From a virus, in IMG/VR virus record IMGVR_UViG_3300032242_001622, positions 1-23,493 of that record: a DNA stretch of 23,493 nt, one strand, 5' to 3'. Of this stretch, positions 1-5,370 are shown piece by piece; position 1 is the first letter of the stretch, and each line of letters begins with the position of its first letter. Position numbers and translations under genes: made by a program. Below the pieces are notes generated by a model. It did not search any database and was not told where the DNA came from. It was given only the letters and a program-made list of their open reading frames with translations.

Positions 1-390
1 GCCAAGGCTTTCGTCTTCAATGCAAACAACCCTATCGCCAACTTTTGGCATACGCATAGACACAGGCTCATCTTTTGTTTCTGGTTGTGGTGTGGTGGTG
101 TAGGTATACTGTTGTGCATAAAGTTTGTGTTTACCAACAGGTAAACTCATGTAATCAAGTCGCCAATCTTTTCCAAATACTTCTACGATTGCTACACACT
201 TTGGTTCATCTTTTGTTTCTAGTGCTTCTTTAATGGCGGTGATGGCTTCTTTGTATCGGTCAACAATAGGACAAGGATCAAGCCATTCATGCCTGTCTTT
301 TTTTGCATGGTGTGCGCCATTACAGACAACCTCAATGCTTACCAATTCCAACGCCTCCAATGCAAGGCGTAGTGTTTCTTCTTTAGTCAT
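1..390 (-). CDS. Hypothetical phage protein, cut by left window edge
   Basis: The reading frame is open from an ATG at 388-390 leftward to the window edge (130 codons seen), so the C-terminus is missing. It begins MTKEETLRLALEALELVSIE and continues with a helical, charged N-terminal part containing 'YKEAITAIKEALETKDEP'. An N-terminus of this type is common in small hypothetical proteins of proteobacterial phages. A later part contains 'MRMPKVGDRVVCIEDE', which could be a small beta-rich domain. The ATG overlaps the stop of the preceding 50-residue gene by 8 nt (383-390), and GAGGAGCG lies just upstream as ribosome-binding site. The tight overlap indicates translation within the leftward early operon. 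No function can be assigned. Confidence 0.75.
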   Translation of the reverse strand, partial: MTKEETLRLALEALELVSIEVVCNGAHHAKKDRHEWLDPCPIVDRYKEAITAIKEALETKDEPKCVAIVEVFGKDWRLDYMSLPVGKHKLYAQQYTYTTTPQPETKDEPVSMRMPKVGDRVVCIEDESLG

Positions 391-535
391 TTTTACGCTC
401 CTCAAAGTCTTGTATTAATTTTTTTAAATCTTCGGGCGTATACCACCCAGCCATCACATAGATTTTTTCTTTTTCGTATTTTTGGGTTTGCATCTTCTCG
501 ATGCGCTCGAACTCTTCATCTTCATACGTCTGCAT
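383..535 (-). CDS. Small charged hypothetical protein (50 aa)
   Basis: Short gene with ATG at 533-535 and TAA at 383-385. It starts MQTYEDEEFERIEKMQTQKY and ends in a lysine/glutamate-rich helix (DLKKLIQDFEERKND). AGGAG lies 6-10 nt upstream of the ATG, inside the end of the RuvC-like gene, which it overlaps by 14 nt. Its own end overlaps the start of the next gene by 8 nt. Overlap on both sides with a good ribosome-binding site argues that it is real. The composition suggests a soluble, mostly helical protein. No family is recognised. Confidence 0.7.
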   Translation of the reverse strand: MQTYEDEEFERIEKMQTQKYEKEKIYVMAGWYTPEDLKKLIQDFEERKND

Positions 536-986
536 AATGTTTTCTCCTCATGTATTCAGCAATTAATAACGCCTCAGCCCGTCCCCCATCTTTTACCCTT
601 GTCAATGGTGCGCTGGGAAACAAGTCACGCGCCAATGCCAAACTGACTTTCTTGTCAGAATCGATTTTGAGCCGTTTTTTCCAAACCTGAGGGGGTACTA
701 GCAACCACATCGATTCAAAGCGCTGTGCGAGCGATAAGGCCCCTCCATAGGCCATTCCGAACTTAAAGGTGGACGCAACGCCTTGGGTTGGCATTGAATG
801 TACCTTTTCTACAACAACCAAAATGTCTTGGCCGTCGCGGGCTTGGCTCATTTCATGCCAAATCTTTTGGGTATTGAGGACGCCTTGTTCGTCGTTGTGC
901 ATATCTCCACAAGACCAGTACTTGCCGTGAATGTCAATCATTCCCCAAGCGCCTGTCATCCCAGGGTCAATCCCGCATATCAGCAT
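522..986 (-). CDS. RuvC-like Holliday junction resolvase (phage type)
   Basis: This 154-residue protein has the RNase H-fold signature of phage RuvC-like resolvases. The first strand carries the catalytic Asp in 'CGIDPGMTGAWG' (D7). A second acidic residue sits after a hydrophobic strand in 'ILVVVEKVHSMP' (E60), followed by the usual 'GVASTFKFGMAYG' helix. A C-terminal acidic/basic helix 'KDGGRAEALLIAEYM' (D133, E138) completes the site. These enzymes are Mg-dependent, act as dimers, and cut four-way or branched DNA formed in replication, recombination or before packaging. The length is typical for phage versions, which are shorter than bacterial RuvC (about 170). The gene overlaps its upstream neighbour by 20 nt and the downstream 50-residue gene by 14 nt. 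The family assignment is firm; the exact in vivo substrate is inference. Confidence 0.9.
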   Translation of the reverse strand: MLICGIDPGMTGAWGMIDIHGKYWSCGDMHNDEQGVLNTQKIWHEMSQARDGQDILVVVEKVHSMPTQGVASTFKFGMAYGGALSLAQRFESMWLLVPPQVWKKRLKIDSDKKVSLALARDLFPSAPLTRVKDGGRAEALLIAEYMRRKHYADV

Positions 987-1188
987 CTTTGATCTCCTTC
1001 ATTCTGGCCGCCACCAACTTGCCCAGACCAATCCATTGGCCAGTTTCGTCCGACTCCATCTTGCGGACTTGATACCTCGCATGGTCTATTGCCCCAGCAT
1101 TGAGCGCCATTCGAGCATAGTGCTCCACAAATGTCTCCAGTGAGACAAAGCGCATGGTTGATTTCGTTGAGTCTTGTGGGTTGCCCAT
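967..1188 (-). CDS. Small hypothetical phage protein (73 aa), start uncertain
   Basis: ATG at 1186-1188, stop at 967, overlapping the RuvC-like gene by 20 nt. From residue 13 it reads as a plausible helical protein ('RFVSLETFVEHYARMALNAG', later 'QWIGLGKLVAARMKEIKD'). I see no good ribosome-binding site before the first ATG or before the ATG at residue 12 (MRFVSL). The preceding frame, opened by a TTG at 1231 with an AAGGA motif, also looks coding in its first ~35 residues and fades where this one begins. The pair may therefore be one gene joined by a frameshift, or two overlapping genes. Function unknown; the small size and position suggest an accessory early protein. Confidence 0.6.
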   Translation of the reverse strand: MGNPQDSTKSTMRFVSLETFVEHYARMALNAGAIDHARYQVRKMESDETGQWIGLGKLVAARMKEIKDADMRD

Positions 1189-1231
1189 TTTTCACTGCTG
1201 TGAGCAGGTCCTGTGCTTGAAAATAATTCAA
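980..1231 (-). CDS. Overlapping short frame, possible N-terminal part of the 967-1188 gene
   Basis: TTG start at 1229-1231, overlapping the TGA of the upstream gene (TTGA), with AAGGA 6 nt upstream. The first ~35 residues (NYFQAQDLLTAVKNG, then 'NEINHALCLTGD') look like a real phage N-terminus: an amphipathic helix followed by a 'N-x-ALxxTGD' turn familiar from small phage proteins. The remaining ~48 residues are rich in Cys, Gly and Trp and look like out-of-frame translation of the 967-1188 gene. I read this as either a short overlapping gene or the N-terminal half of a protein that continues in the +1 frame, through a real or sequencing frameshift around 1140-1185. Low confidence as an independent full-length product. 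Confidence 0.35.
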   Translation of the reverse strand: MNYFQAQDLLTAVKNGQPTRLNEINHALCLTGDICGALCSNGAQCWGNRPCEVSSPQDGVGRNWPMDWSGQVGGGQNEGDQRC

Positions 1232-1425
1232 AATTCGTCCTTCGGTTCATAGTAGCTGGGAGTCGCTAAGTTGTTACCGTTAATTTTGGCGGTGATTGCA
1301 CCCCATTCGTTAGGGCTTGACCACTGGTGAGCAGAGCACATAGGTCTCCCCATGTTGATTGACCACCTGTTGGGGCAACCGTTTACTGAACACATCAGCT
1401 TAGACTCTTCGTTGTTGTCAGACAT
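1228..1425 (-). CDS. Small cysteine/histidine (zinc-finger-like) protein
   Basis: A 65-residue protein with start chosen at ATG 1423-1425, which overlaps the upstream stop as TGATG and has AAGGGG upstream. A TTG one codon earlier is possible but less likely. The core is 'CSVNGCPNRWSINMG' followed by 'RPMCSAHQW', giving a Cys-x4-Cys ... Cys-x2-His arrangement that could bind one zinc ion. Small proteins of this form are common next to phage replication genes. It sits between the P-like replication gene and the RuvC-like resolvase, so a nucleic-acid-binding or protein-contact role in replication is likely by context only. Confidence 0.75.
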   Translation of the reverse strand: MSDNNEESKLMCSVNGCPNRWSINMGRPMCSAHQWSSPNEWGAITAKINGNNLATPSYYEPKDEF

Positions 1426-1817
1426 CAAAATTTCCCCTTGTACATTTTTTTGAGTTCATGCATTTTTTCGAGCCCCACTGCCTTTACTCGGTCGTACTCT
1501 TCTTGATTAAATTCTTTGGGCTTGTTTTCCAACTTCAGTTGTTTAGTCGGAATTGCTGGACCAGCATTACACAACTCGCGGAACTTGATTGCCGAGGGTA
1601 TGAACTCAGAGTTAAGGTGTTGAATAGCAAAATCCATTGATGGTCTGTAAGTCAAAAACTTGCCAATTTGCTCTTTCCAAACTGTCCTCACAACTTCACT
1701 GTGGACACCGTCAAAATGTCTCATGAAAGTTGCGCCAAAGATTGCGCCCAGTTTTGTAAAGATGTAATCAAGTCCTTCGTCTTCAGAACAAAAATCATTT
1801 TCCGAGTAGTCGTACAT
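1425..1817 (-). CDS. Putative replication P-like protein (helicase-loader partner)
   Basis: A 130-residue protein directly downstream of the DUF1376 replication gene and overlapping it by 23 nt. AGGAGA precedes the ATG. The central pattern 'YIFTKLGAIFGATFMRHFDG ... VWKEQIGKFL ... FIPSAIKFRELCNAG' resembles phage replication-P-type proteins: an opening helix 'F.kLgaifG..f...f.g', a 'W...l..f' helix, then 'P....FR.LC'. Such proteins recruit or load the host DnaB helicase onto an origin bound by an O-type protein. The C-terminal ~30 residues are a charged helix (EEYDRVKAVGLEKMHELKK). The gene order O-like then P-like supports the call, but no catalytic motif is involved, so it rests on pattern and position. 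Confidence 0.6.
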   Translation of the reverse strand: MYDYSENDFCSEDEGLDYIFTKLGAIFGATFMRHFDGVHSEVVRTVWKEQIGKFLTYRPSMDFAIQHLNSEFIPSAIKFRELCNAGPAIPTKQLKLENKPKEFNQEEYDRVKAVGLEKMHELKKMYKGKF

Positions 1818-2523
1818 TGCTGTCTCCTGAAATTAGTCCACGGGTTAATCCTGACATTACACGCTGATTGGTTTGACCTTGTTTTGACAAACCTCCACTT
1901 TGCTCTTGCTGTTGTTTTTCGTACCAAGCAGTTTTGAAACTTGCCCAGTTGGACAGGCAACAGTACTCAACCCCTTGTTGGTCAGATAAGTTGGATTTGC
2001 GGAACTCGCCTTGTATCTGCGACCAAGCAGTCTCGGTCATCGGTAATTTTTTGGCTTTCCGAATTTGCAACCAGTCGGACCAAACTTGCTGGTCAACAGT
2101 GGGTGGGCAAGCAACGGCAGTTGCCTTCTTCTCTTTACTGGGTATTGTGTTATGTGTCTTGGGTATTGTGTCTTGGGTAGCATTGCTATCGGATTGCGTT
2201 TGCAATGCGTTCGCATCCCATCTTTTCCTTGCAGAACAACGTGCTTTTTCTGCCTTATCGTTTACCCTCTGTACCTCTTGTTCAACCCTAGTAGAGAAGT
2301 ACCCCTGTTCAGACTCTTGAAAAAACTCTAGCAAAACAGTCGCAATGCATTCGCTATGCGATGGCATACGAATCAATCTGGCAATCTGTTTGTGGTCTTT
2401 TGGCAACGGGCGCTCATGCAAATAGCACCAATCAAGTAGGCGCCGATAAGCTATATCTTCTTCAAGGGATAAGTGAGCAGTGTGACTTTGATAGTCACCA
2501 ATATTGAACTGGTAATAGTGCAT
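1795..2523 (-). CDS. DUF1376 family phage replication (O-like) protein
   Basis: The N-terminus 'MHYYQFNIGDYQSHTAHLSL ... EEDIAYRRLLDWCYLHERPLP' is the DUF1376 signature, found in phage replication-initiation-type proteins. A hydrophilic linker rich in Thr, Gln and Ser follows (about residues 95-140), then a C-terminal helical part with 'WSDWLQIRKAKKLPMTETAW ... SNWASFKTAW', the wing often seen in this family. I prefer ATG 2521-2523 (242 aa): it gives the canonical family N-terminus and has AAGG 5 nt upstream. The frame is also open to ATG 2547 (250 aa), but that start has no ribosome-binding site and lies in a predicted hairpin. Likely role: binding the phage origin and starting replication together with the following gene product. 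Confidence 0.85.
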   Translation of the reverse strand: MHYYQFNIGDYQSHTAHLSLEEDIAYRRLLDWCYLHERPLPKDHKQIARLIRMPSHSECIATVLLEFFQESEQGYFSTRVEQEVQRVNDKAEKARCSARKRWDANALQTQSDSNATQDTIPKTHNTIPSKEKKATAVACPPTVDQQVWSDWLQIRKAKKLPMTETAWSQIQGEFRKSNLSDQQGVEYCCLSNWASFKTAWYEKQQQEQSGGLSKQGQTNQRVMSGLTRGLISGDSNVRLLGK

Positions 2524-2530
2524 ATTAACC

Positions 2531-2611
2531 TTACGTTTTTCGGTCATCGTTACTGAAAAAAACGATGGCAGGACGGTAACGAATCGTCTTTTCGGGAGCT
2601 ACCCTAGCCAT
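2531..2611 (-). CDS. Possible 26-residue peptide before the DUF1376 gene
   Basis: ATG 2609-2611, TAA 2531-2533, product MARVAPEKTIRYRPAIVFFS plus six residues. It fills the gap between the regulator gene and the preferred DUF1376 start and ends 7 nt before that ATG, so it could act as a coupled leader. An AGGA motif is present but only 2 nt from the ATG, which is too close to be convincing. Evidence is therefore only size, position and a basic composition. Confidence 0.2.
   Translation of the reverse strand: MARVAPEKTIRYRPAIVFFSNDDRKT
2545..2567 (-). promoter_or_regulatory. Hairpin at the upstream alternative start of the DUF1376 gene
   Basis: CATCGTT (2545-2551) and AACGATG (2561-2567) form a perfect 7-bp inverted repeat with a 9-nt loop. 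In the leftward mRNA the second arm contains the ATG at 2547, and the AAGG ribosome-binding site and preferred ATG of the DUF1376 gene lie just downstream. The hairpin could mask the upstream start. A role in translation control is inference. Confidence 0.3.
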
Positions 2612-2624
2612 GTTCCTAAAAATT

Positions 2625-2828
2625 TTACTCTAAAAACAAATCTGGCCTCAAGACATTTCTACTGACTAACCCTTGTGTTGCTTTTTCAATTGCAACTGCG
2701 AGCTTGGGACTTGGAACTCTGTGGCCATGAATAATCAACGACAGCCACGTTGCCGACACCTCTAAGTACTTTGCCATCTCAGCAATAGCACCTGTAGGTT
2801 CTTCATTGAAATATTCTTTTAAATTCAT
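2625..2828 (-). CDS. YdaS/Cro-like helix-turn-helix regulator
   Basis: A 67-residue protein with AAAGGA 7-8 nt before the ATG. The helix-turn-helix spans about residues 12-38 ('GAIAEMAKYLEVSATWLSLI' then 'IHGHRVPSP'). The C-terminal pattern 'AVAIEKATQGLVSRNVLRPDLF' is the hallmark of the YdaS/Cro-type family, small DNA-binding proteins that act as phage early-gene regulators and were once described as antitoxins of the YdaS/YdaT pair. No toxin-like partner follows, so a Cro-like repressor is more likely than an antitoxin. It is the first gene of the leftward early operon, below a ~240-nt leader and a promoter whose -35 box overlaps a palindrome, a layout expected for an autoregulator. Confidence 0.85.
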   Translation of the reverse strand: MNLKEYFNEEPTGAIAEMAKYLEVSATWLSLIIHGHRVPSPKLAVAIEKATQGLVSRNVLRPDLFLE

Positions 2829-2852
2829 TCTTTTTATCCTTTACCAACAGAA

Positions 2853-2975
2853 GTAGAGATTGATTGAGGTCATGACCCTCGTGGAGCATCGGGATGAAGA
2901 TGTTAACTGCCGTTTACTGGCCAGACACGACAGTTCAGCGCACCCATGACCGACTTCTTCCCACACAATCTCTAC
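2853..2975 (-). promoter_or_regulatory. Structured leader RNA element, nested inverted repeats
   Basis: The outer arms GTAGAGATTG (2853-2862) and CAATCTCTAC (2966-2975) are a perfect 10-bp inverted repeat enclosing 103 nt. Inside are the perfect 10-bp palindrome GGTCATGACC (2868-2877), the self-complementary CTGGCCAG, and a flanking pair AACTGCCGT / ACGACAGTT (8 of 9 paired). The block ends about 25 nt before the regulator ATG and would be transcribed from the promoter at 3073-3101. It may fold as a compact leader domain or serve as protein-binding DNA. It is too long and lacks features for a tRNA. Function unknown. Confidence 0.45.
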
Positions 2976-2983
2976 ATCTCTTA

Positions 2984-3068
2984 ATGTTGGCGCTCACATA
3001 AAGCAGTGTTAGGTGGAACAACACTCTATTTTGTTTTTCCCTACGGCGCTAACCCGTTCCGCCAACAT
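2984..3068. repeat. Second inverted repeat set with internal hairpin
   Basis: ATGTTGGCG (2984-2992) and CGCCAACAT (3060-3068) are a perfect 9-bp inverted repeat. Between them AGTGTT (3005-3010) and AACACT (3020-3025) form a 6-bp hairpin, and GGCGCT occurs directly repeated at 2990-2995 and 3046-3051. The right arm covers the predicted transcription start of the leftward promoter, so this could be either operator DNA or the first stem of the leader transcript. Confidence 0.4.
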
Positions 3069-3072
3069 CTCA

Positions 3073-3101
3073 ATTATAGAATAACTTCTTGTTAATAACA
3101 A
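3073..3101 (-). promoter_or_regulatory. Leftward sigma70-type promoter of the early operon
   Basis: On the minus strand TTGTTA (3101-3096) and TATAAT (3078-3073) are separated by 17 nt. This gives a perfect -10 and a 4/6 match at -35. Transcription would start near 3066 and give a leader of about 240 nt before the regulator ATG. Confidence 0.6.
3089..3101. promoter_or_regulatory. Palindromic operator candidate
   Basis: TTGTTAATAACAA is a perfect dyad around the central A at 3095. It contains the -35 box of the leftward promoter and lies 6 nt from the candidate rightward -10 box, so a bound dimer could control both directions. The YdaS/Cro-like product of the adjacent gene is the obvious ligand, by inference. 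Confidence 0.45.
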
Positions 3102-3107
3102 CACTTT

Positions 3108-3113
3108 TATAAT
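3108..3113 (+). promoter_or_regulatory. Candidate rightward -10 box
   Basis: A perfect TATAAT about 45 nt before the first rightward gene. The -35 region is poor (TTCTTG at 3086-3091, 16-nt spacing), as might fit a promoter needing an activator. A weaker TATTAT at 3141-3146 is an alternative. Confidence 0.3.
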
Positions 3114-3159
3114 TCATTTACTAAAAATTAATATCCATGTTATTATTTGTTTGCGGCAT

Positions 3160-3399
3160 ATGCCGTTTTACTGGAGAAAAAATTTGGAAAAATGCTTTTA
3201 CACAACCTCTACAGGAATCAAAATTGGTTCCTGTTACACACCACCACCTCCCATCTTAAACAGGGATGAGGAGCGTATCCAAGCAGTCTTGATCGGTATC
3301 GAGCACGACTGGTCACCCAGACGAACAACATGGTATTTTGCCTATGCTTGTGCCGTTTTATTGTTTGTTTCAACACTCATGATGTGGGCAAGACCATGA
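3160..3399 (+). CDS. Small membrane-anchored phage protein
   Basis: Start set at ATG 3160 (79 aa, beginning MPFYWRKNLEKCFYTTSTG). A TTG at 3151 would add three residues, and neither start has a clear ribosome-binding site. The N-terminal ~55 residues are soluble and contain a proline run and 'NRDEERIQAVLIGIEHDW'. The C-terminus is one membrane span (about 'WYFAYACAVLLFVSTLMMW') ending RP. It is the first gene of the rightward operon, and its stop overlaps the next start as ATGA (3396-3399). Function unknown. Confidence 0.65.
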   Translation: MPFYWRKNLEKCFYTTSTGIKIGSCYTPPPPILNRDEERIQAVLIGIEHDWSPRRTTWYFAYACAVLLFVSTLMMWARP

Positions 3400-3488
3400 T
3401 TGATAAATTCACAGACAAATTTACAAGAATCGTTTATTTAATCGCAATCATTGTTATTGCACTTGACCTTTTTTATTGGAGACCGTAA
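3396..3488 (+). CDS. Tiny single-span membrane protein (30 aa)
   Basis: ATG 3396 overlaps the previous stop (ATGA), and its TAA (3486-3488) overlaps the next ATG (TAATG). The product is a charged N-terminus (MIDKFTDKFTR) followed by one hydrophobic span (IVYLIAIIVIALDLFYW). Overlaps at both ends are the main reason to accept such a short gene. It may work with the preceding membrane protein, which shares the operon and the same C-terminal anchor layout. No known family. Confidence 0.6.
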   Translation: MIDKFTDKFTRIVYLIAIIVIALDLFYWRP

Positions 3489-3871
3489 TGCACTCAATCA
3501 TTCAACGTGAATTAGAAAGAGCCACAAGAATCTTAAATCAAATTCAATTTAAGTACGCAATTCAAGACTCCGATGGAGTTATTCATGGGGAACTAAAAGT
3601 TCCTGAAGAAAAATCAGAAAAGAAGTTGCCTAAGTATCCCCGCAATTCAATCAGAGACTGGATTGCACCTCACATTCAAGTCTTGAGTCGCGGCAAAGTG
3701 GGATTAATCCCCTACGGTGAATTTGACCGTGATAGTGTGCAGAGTGGGGCGTGTTCACAAGCCAATAAGAAGTGGGGTGCCTATAACTACACTACCCACA
3801 TGACGGTTGAAGGAATTGAAATTTATGTATACCCTGAAGGAGAAAGCAATGGGCAACAGAACATTATTTGA
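3488..3871 (+). CDS. Hypothetical phage protein (127 aa)
   Basis: Start chosen at ATG 3488 with GGAG upstream (3478-3481). The frame is also open to a TTG at 3476. The protein has an N-terminal helix (RELERATRILNQIQFKYAIQ), a short beta motif 'DSDGVIHGEL', a basic linker (EKSEKKLPKYPR), and a C-terminal part 'RDWIAPHIQVLSRGKVGLIP ... SQANKKWGAYNYTTHMTVEG'. The last block, an 'A-x-K-x-WG-x-x-x-YTTH' helix-turn with a closing beta strand, recurs in small hypothetical proteins of proteobacterial phages. Its basic character and position before the SSB gene suggest an accessory DNA-metabolism role, but no function is known. Confidence 0.75.
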   Translation: MHSIIQRELERATRILNQIQFKYAIQDSDGVIHGELKVPEEKSEKKLPKYPRNSIRDWIAPHIQVLSRGKVGLIPYGEFDRDSVQSGACSQANKKWGAYNYTTHMTVEGIEIYVYPEGESNGQQNII

Positions 3872-3974
3872 AACGACAGAGTACGAAGAGTGGAAAAGAG
3901 AAGTTGAAGAGTCTGGTGAGTATGACCAGTGGGTTAATGAACAATTATTGAAAGAACAGGAAGAACAATCATGA
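3849..3974 (+). CDS. Small acidic hypothetical protein (41 aa)
   Basis: ATG 3849 lies inside the end of the previous gene (23-nt overlap) with GAAGGAGAAAG upstream. TGA at 3972-3974 overlaps the SSB-like start (ATGA). The product (MGNRTLFETTEYEEWKREVE, then glutamate/glutamine-rich) is a single acidic helix. Good ribosome-binding site and coupling on both sides support it. No family recognised. Confidence 0.65.
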   Translation: MGNRTLFETTEYEEWKREVEESGEYDQWVNEQLLKEQEEQS

Positions 3975-4597
3975 GTTTTTATGTAGAAAGCAACCAAGAA
4001 CGTCAGTTCAAAAACGTACCCGCAGGTTCACACGTAGCACGGTGCTACCGCATTGTGGACCTCGGTAGCCAAAAGTCAGAGTACATGGGTGAAGTCAAGG
4101 TCCAACGCAAAGTCATGTTGGGCTGGGAACTCTTCGGTGAAGATGAGTCTGGCCAACCCCTTATTACTGATGACGGCAAACCCATGGCCATCTTTAAGAA
4201 CTACACGCTTAGTTGGTCAGAGAATGCCAACTTGCGTAAAGACTTGCAGTCATGGAGAAATAAACCTTGGACCGATGCTGAGGCTCGCAAGTTTGACTTG
4301 AAGAGCATCTTAGGCGCCTACTGTATGCTCAACGTCATTCACAGAGAAGTGAACGGCAAGACATACGCCAATGTGGCCACAATCTCCCCAGTGCCCACCA
4401 TCATCAAGCAAGCAGGGCTACCCAAGGCCATCAATGCCAATCAGTTGTTCACCATCTCTGACCCTGATATGACGCTCTTTGAGACGTTTGGTAAAGGTCT
4501 AAAAGAGAAGATATCTCAGTCGCCTGAGTGGCAAGCCAAAGGTATGGCCGCATCAACGGGTGGGTTTGAAGATATGGCCGACGATATTCCATTTTAA
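3971..4597 (+). CDS. Single-stranded DNA-binding-like phage recombination protein
   Basis: A 208-residue protein, AGGAAG 9-14 nt upstream, followed 14 nt later by the exonuclease gene. It matches the pattern of the SSB-like proteins encoded next to phage exonucleases. The N-terminal region is OB-fold-like ('FKNVPAGSHVARCYRIVDLG ... KVQRKVMLGWELFG'), then 'NYTLSWSENANLRKDLQSWR', 'GAYCMLNVIHREVNGKTYAN', and a glycine-containing linker leads to the acidic, aromatic tail 'DMADDIPF'. A D-D-I-P-F end is the classic SSB tip that recruits replication and repair partners. It probably coats single-stranded DNA produced by the exonuclease and at the fork. The fold is inferred from pattern only; the tail and gene pairing are clear. 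Confidence 0.75.
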   Translation: MSFYVESNQERQFKNVPAGSHVARCYRIVDLGSQKSEYMGEVKVQRKVMLGWELFGEDESGQPLITDDGKPMAIFKNYTLSWSENANLRKDLQSWRNKPWTDAEARKFDLKSILGAYCMLNVIHREVNGKTYANVATISPVPTIIKQAGLPKAINANQLFTISDPDMTLFETFGKGLKEKISQSPEWQAKGMAASTGGFEDMADDIPF

Positions 4598-4611
4598 CCA
4601 GAAAGTATTAC

Positions 4612-5367
4612 ATGATAGTCAGAGCATCAGAATCACAACATTGGTATGACCGACTAGGCAACCCAGCCTATAGTGTCACTGCCAAGAATGGCCTGCAACG
4701 GCCTACAACGCTCAGAGACGCTCGCAAATTAGATCTGGTACCTTCGGTCACCACCATCTTAAACGTCGCCGCTAGGCCCGCTTTAGAGGCTTGGAAACAG
4801 AATCAAATGATGCTGGCTTGTCTGACTCTACCAAGGGTCGAGGGCGAGACCGAAGAGCGGTTCATTGAGCGGATTGTCAAAGACTCTAAAGAACAAGGCA
4901 AAAAGGCGGCCGAACGCGGTACCACCATTCACGGTGCCCTTGAGTCGTTCTATGAGGGCATCTACTTAGCTGACTTCATGAACTACCAAACGGGTGTAGA
5001 TGGAGCCGTCCAAGGCGCCTTTGGTACGCCTGAGTGGTCAACAGAAAAGTCGTTCTGTCATGAGCTTGGGTTTGGCGGCAAGGTGGACTTGCACTCAAAG
5101 TCAGGCAACGGGATTGTGATTGACTTTAAGACTAAGGAGTTCAGCGACCCTAGCACGGTGGATGCCTATGACGAACAGTTGATGCAGTTGTGCGCGTATA
5201 GAGTGGGGCTGGGTATCCCCAACGCGCGTTGTGCAAACGTGTTTGTGTCGGTGACGGAACCTGGGCTAGTAAAAGTTATTGAATGGTCCGAAGACGAAAT
5301 GAAAAAGGGTTGGGTGATGTTTCAGTCACTCTTAAATTTCTGGCAAGCTAAAAACAATCACAGGTGA
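4612..5367 (+). CDS. PD-(D/E)XK exonuclease, phage recombination type
   Basis: A 251-residue protein of the Cas4/RecB-like PD-(D/E)XK nuclease group. The conserved helix 'AAERGTTIHGALESF' holds His107 (motif I). 'GFGGKVDLHS' supplies the metal-binding Asp159, 'GIVIDFKTK' gives Asp171-x-Lys173, and 'AYDEQLMQLCAYR' is the QxxxY-type motif (Q189, Y196). All active-site residues are present, so it should be active. In phage recombination modules these enzymes resect double-stranded ends 5' to 3', leaving single strands for the partner SSB or annealing protein. The SSB-like gene is immediately upstream. No RecT/Beta/Erf-type annealing gene is visible in this window. Confidence 0.85.
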   Translation: MIVRASESQHWYDRLGNPAYSVTAKNGLQRPTTLRDARKLDLVPSVTTILNVAARPALEAWKQNQMMLACLTLPRVEGETEERFIERIVKDSKEQGKKAAERGTTIHGALESFYEGIYLADFMNYQTGVDGAVQGAFGTPEWSTEKSFCHELGFGGKVDLHSKSGNGIVIDFKTKEFSDPSTVDAYDEQLMQLCAYRVGLGIPNARCANVFVSVTEPGLVKVIEWSEDEMKKGWVMFQSLLNFWQAKNNHR

Positions 5368-5370
5368 TCT

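Larger units (their letters stand above)
2829..3159. other. Divergent control region without genes
   Basis: This ~330-bp gap separates the leftward early operon from the rightward recombination module. It holds a leftward promoter (3073-3101), a 13-bp palindrome (3089-3101), a candidate rightward -10 box (3108-3113), and two long-range inverted repeats (2853-2862/2966-2975 and 2984-2992/3060-3068) with smaller hairpins inside. Only peptides of 10-19 codons are possible and none is convincing. It is also a reasonable place to look for the phage origin or operators. Confidence 0.7.

Noticed and set aside
2853-2975. Possible tRNA or tmRNA because of a 10-bp closing stem
   Set aside because: No D/T-loop consensus, no CCA-side layout and no anticodon arm can be drawn; kept only as a structured leader.
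2850-3068. Short leader peptides of 10-19 codons in the regulator leader (for example MTSINLYFCW)
   Set aside because: No ribosome-binding sites at proper distance; such short frames are expected by chance.
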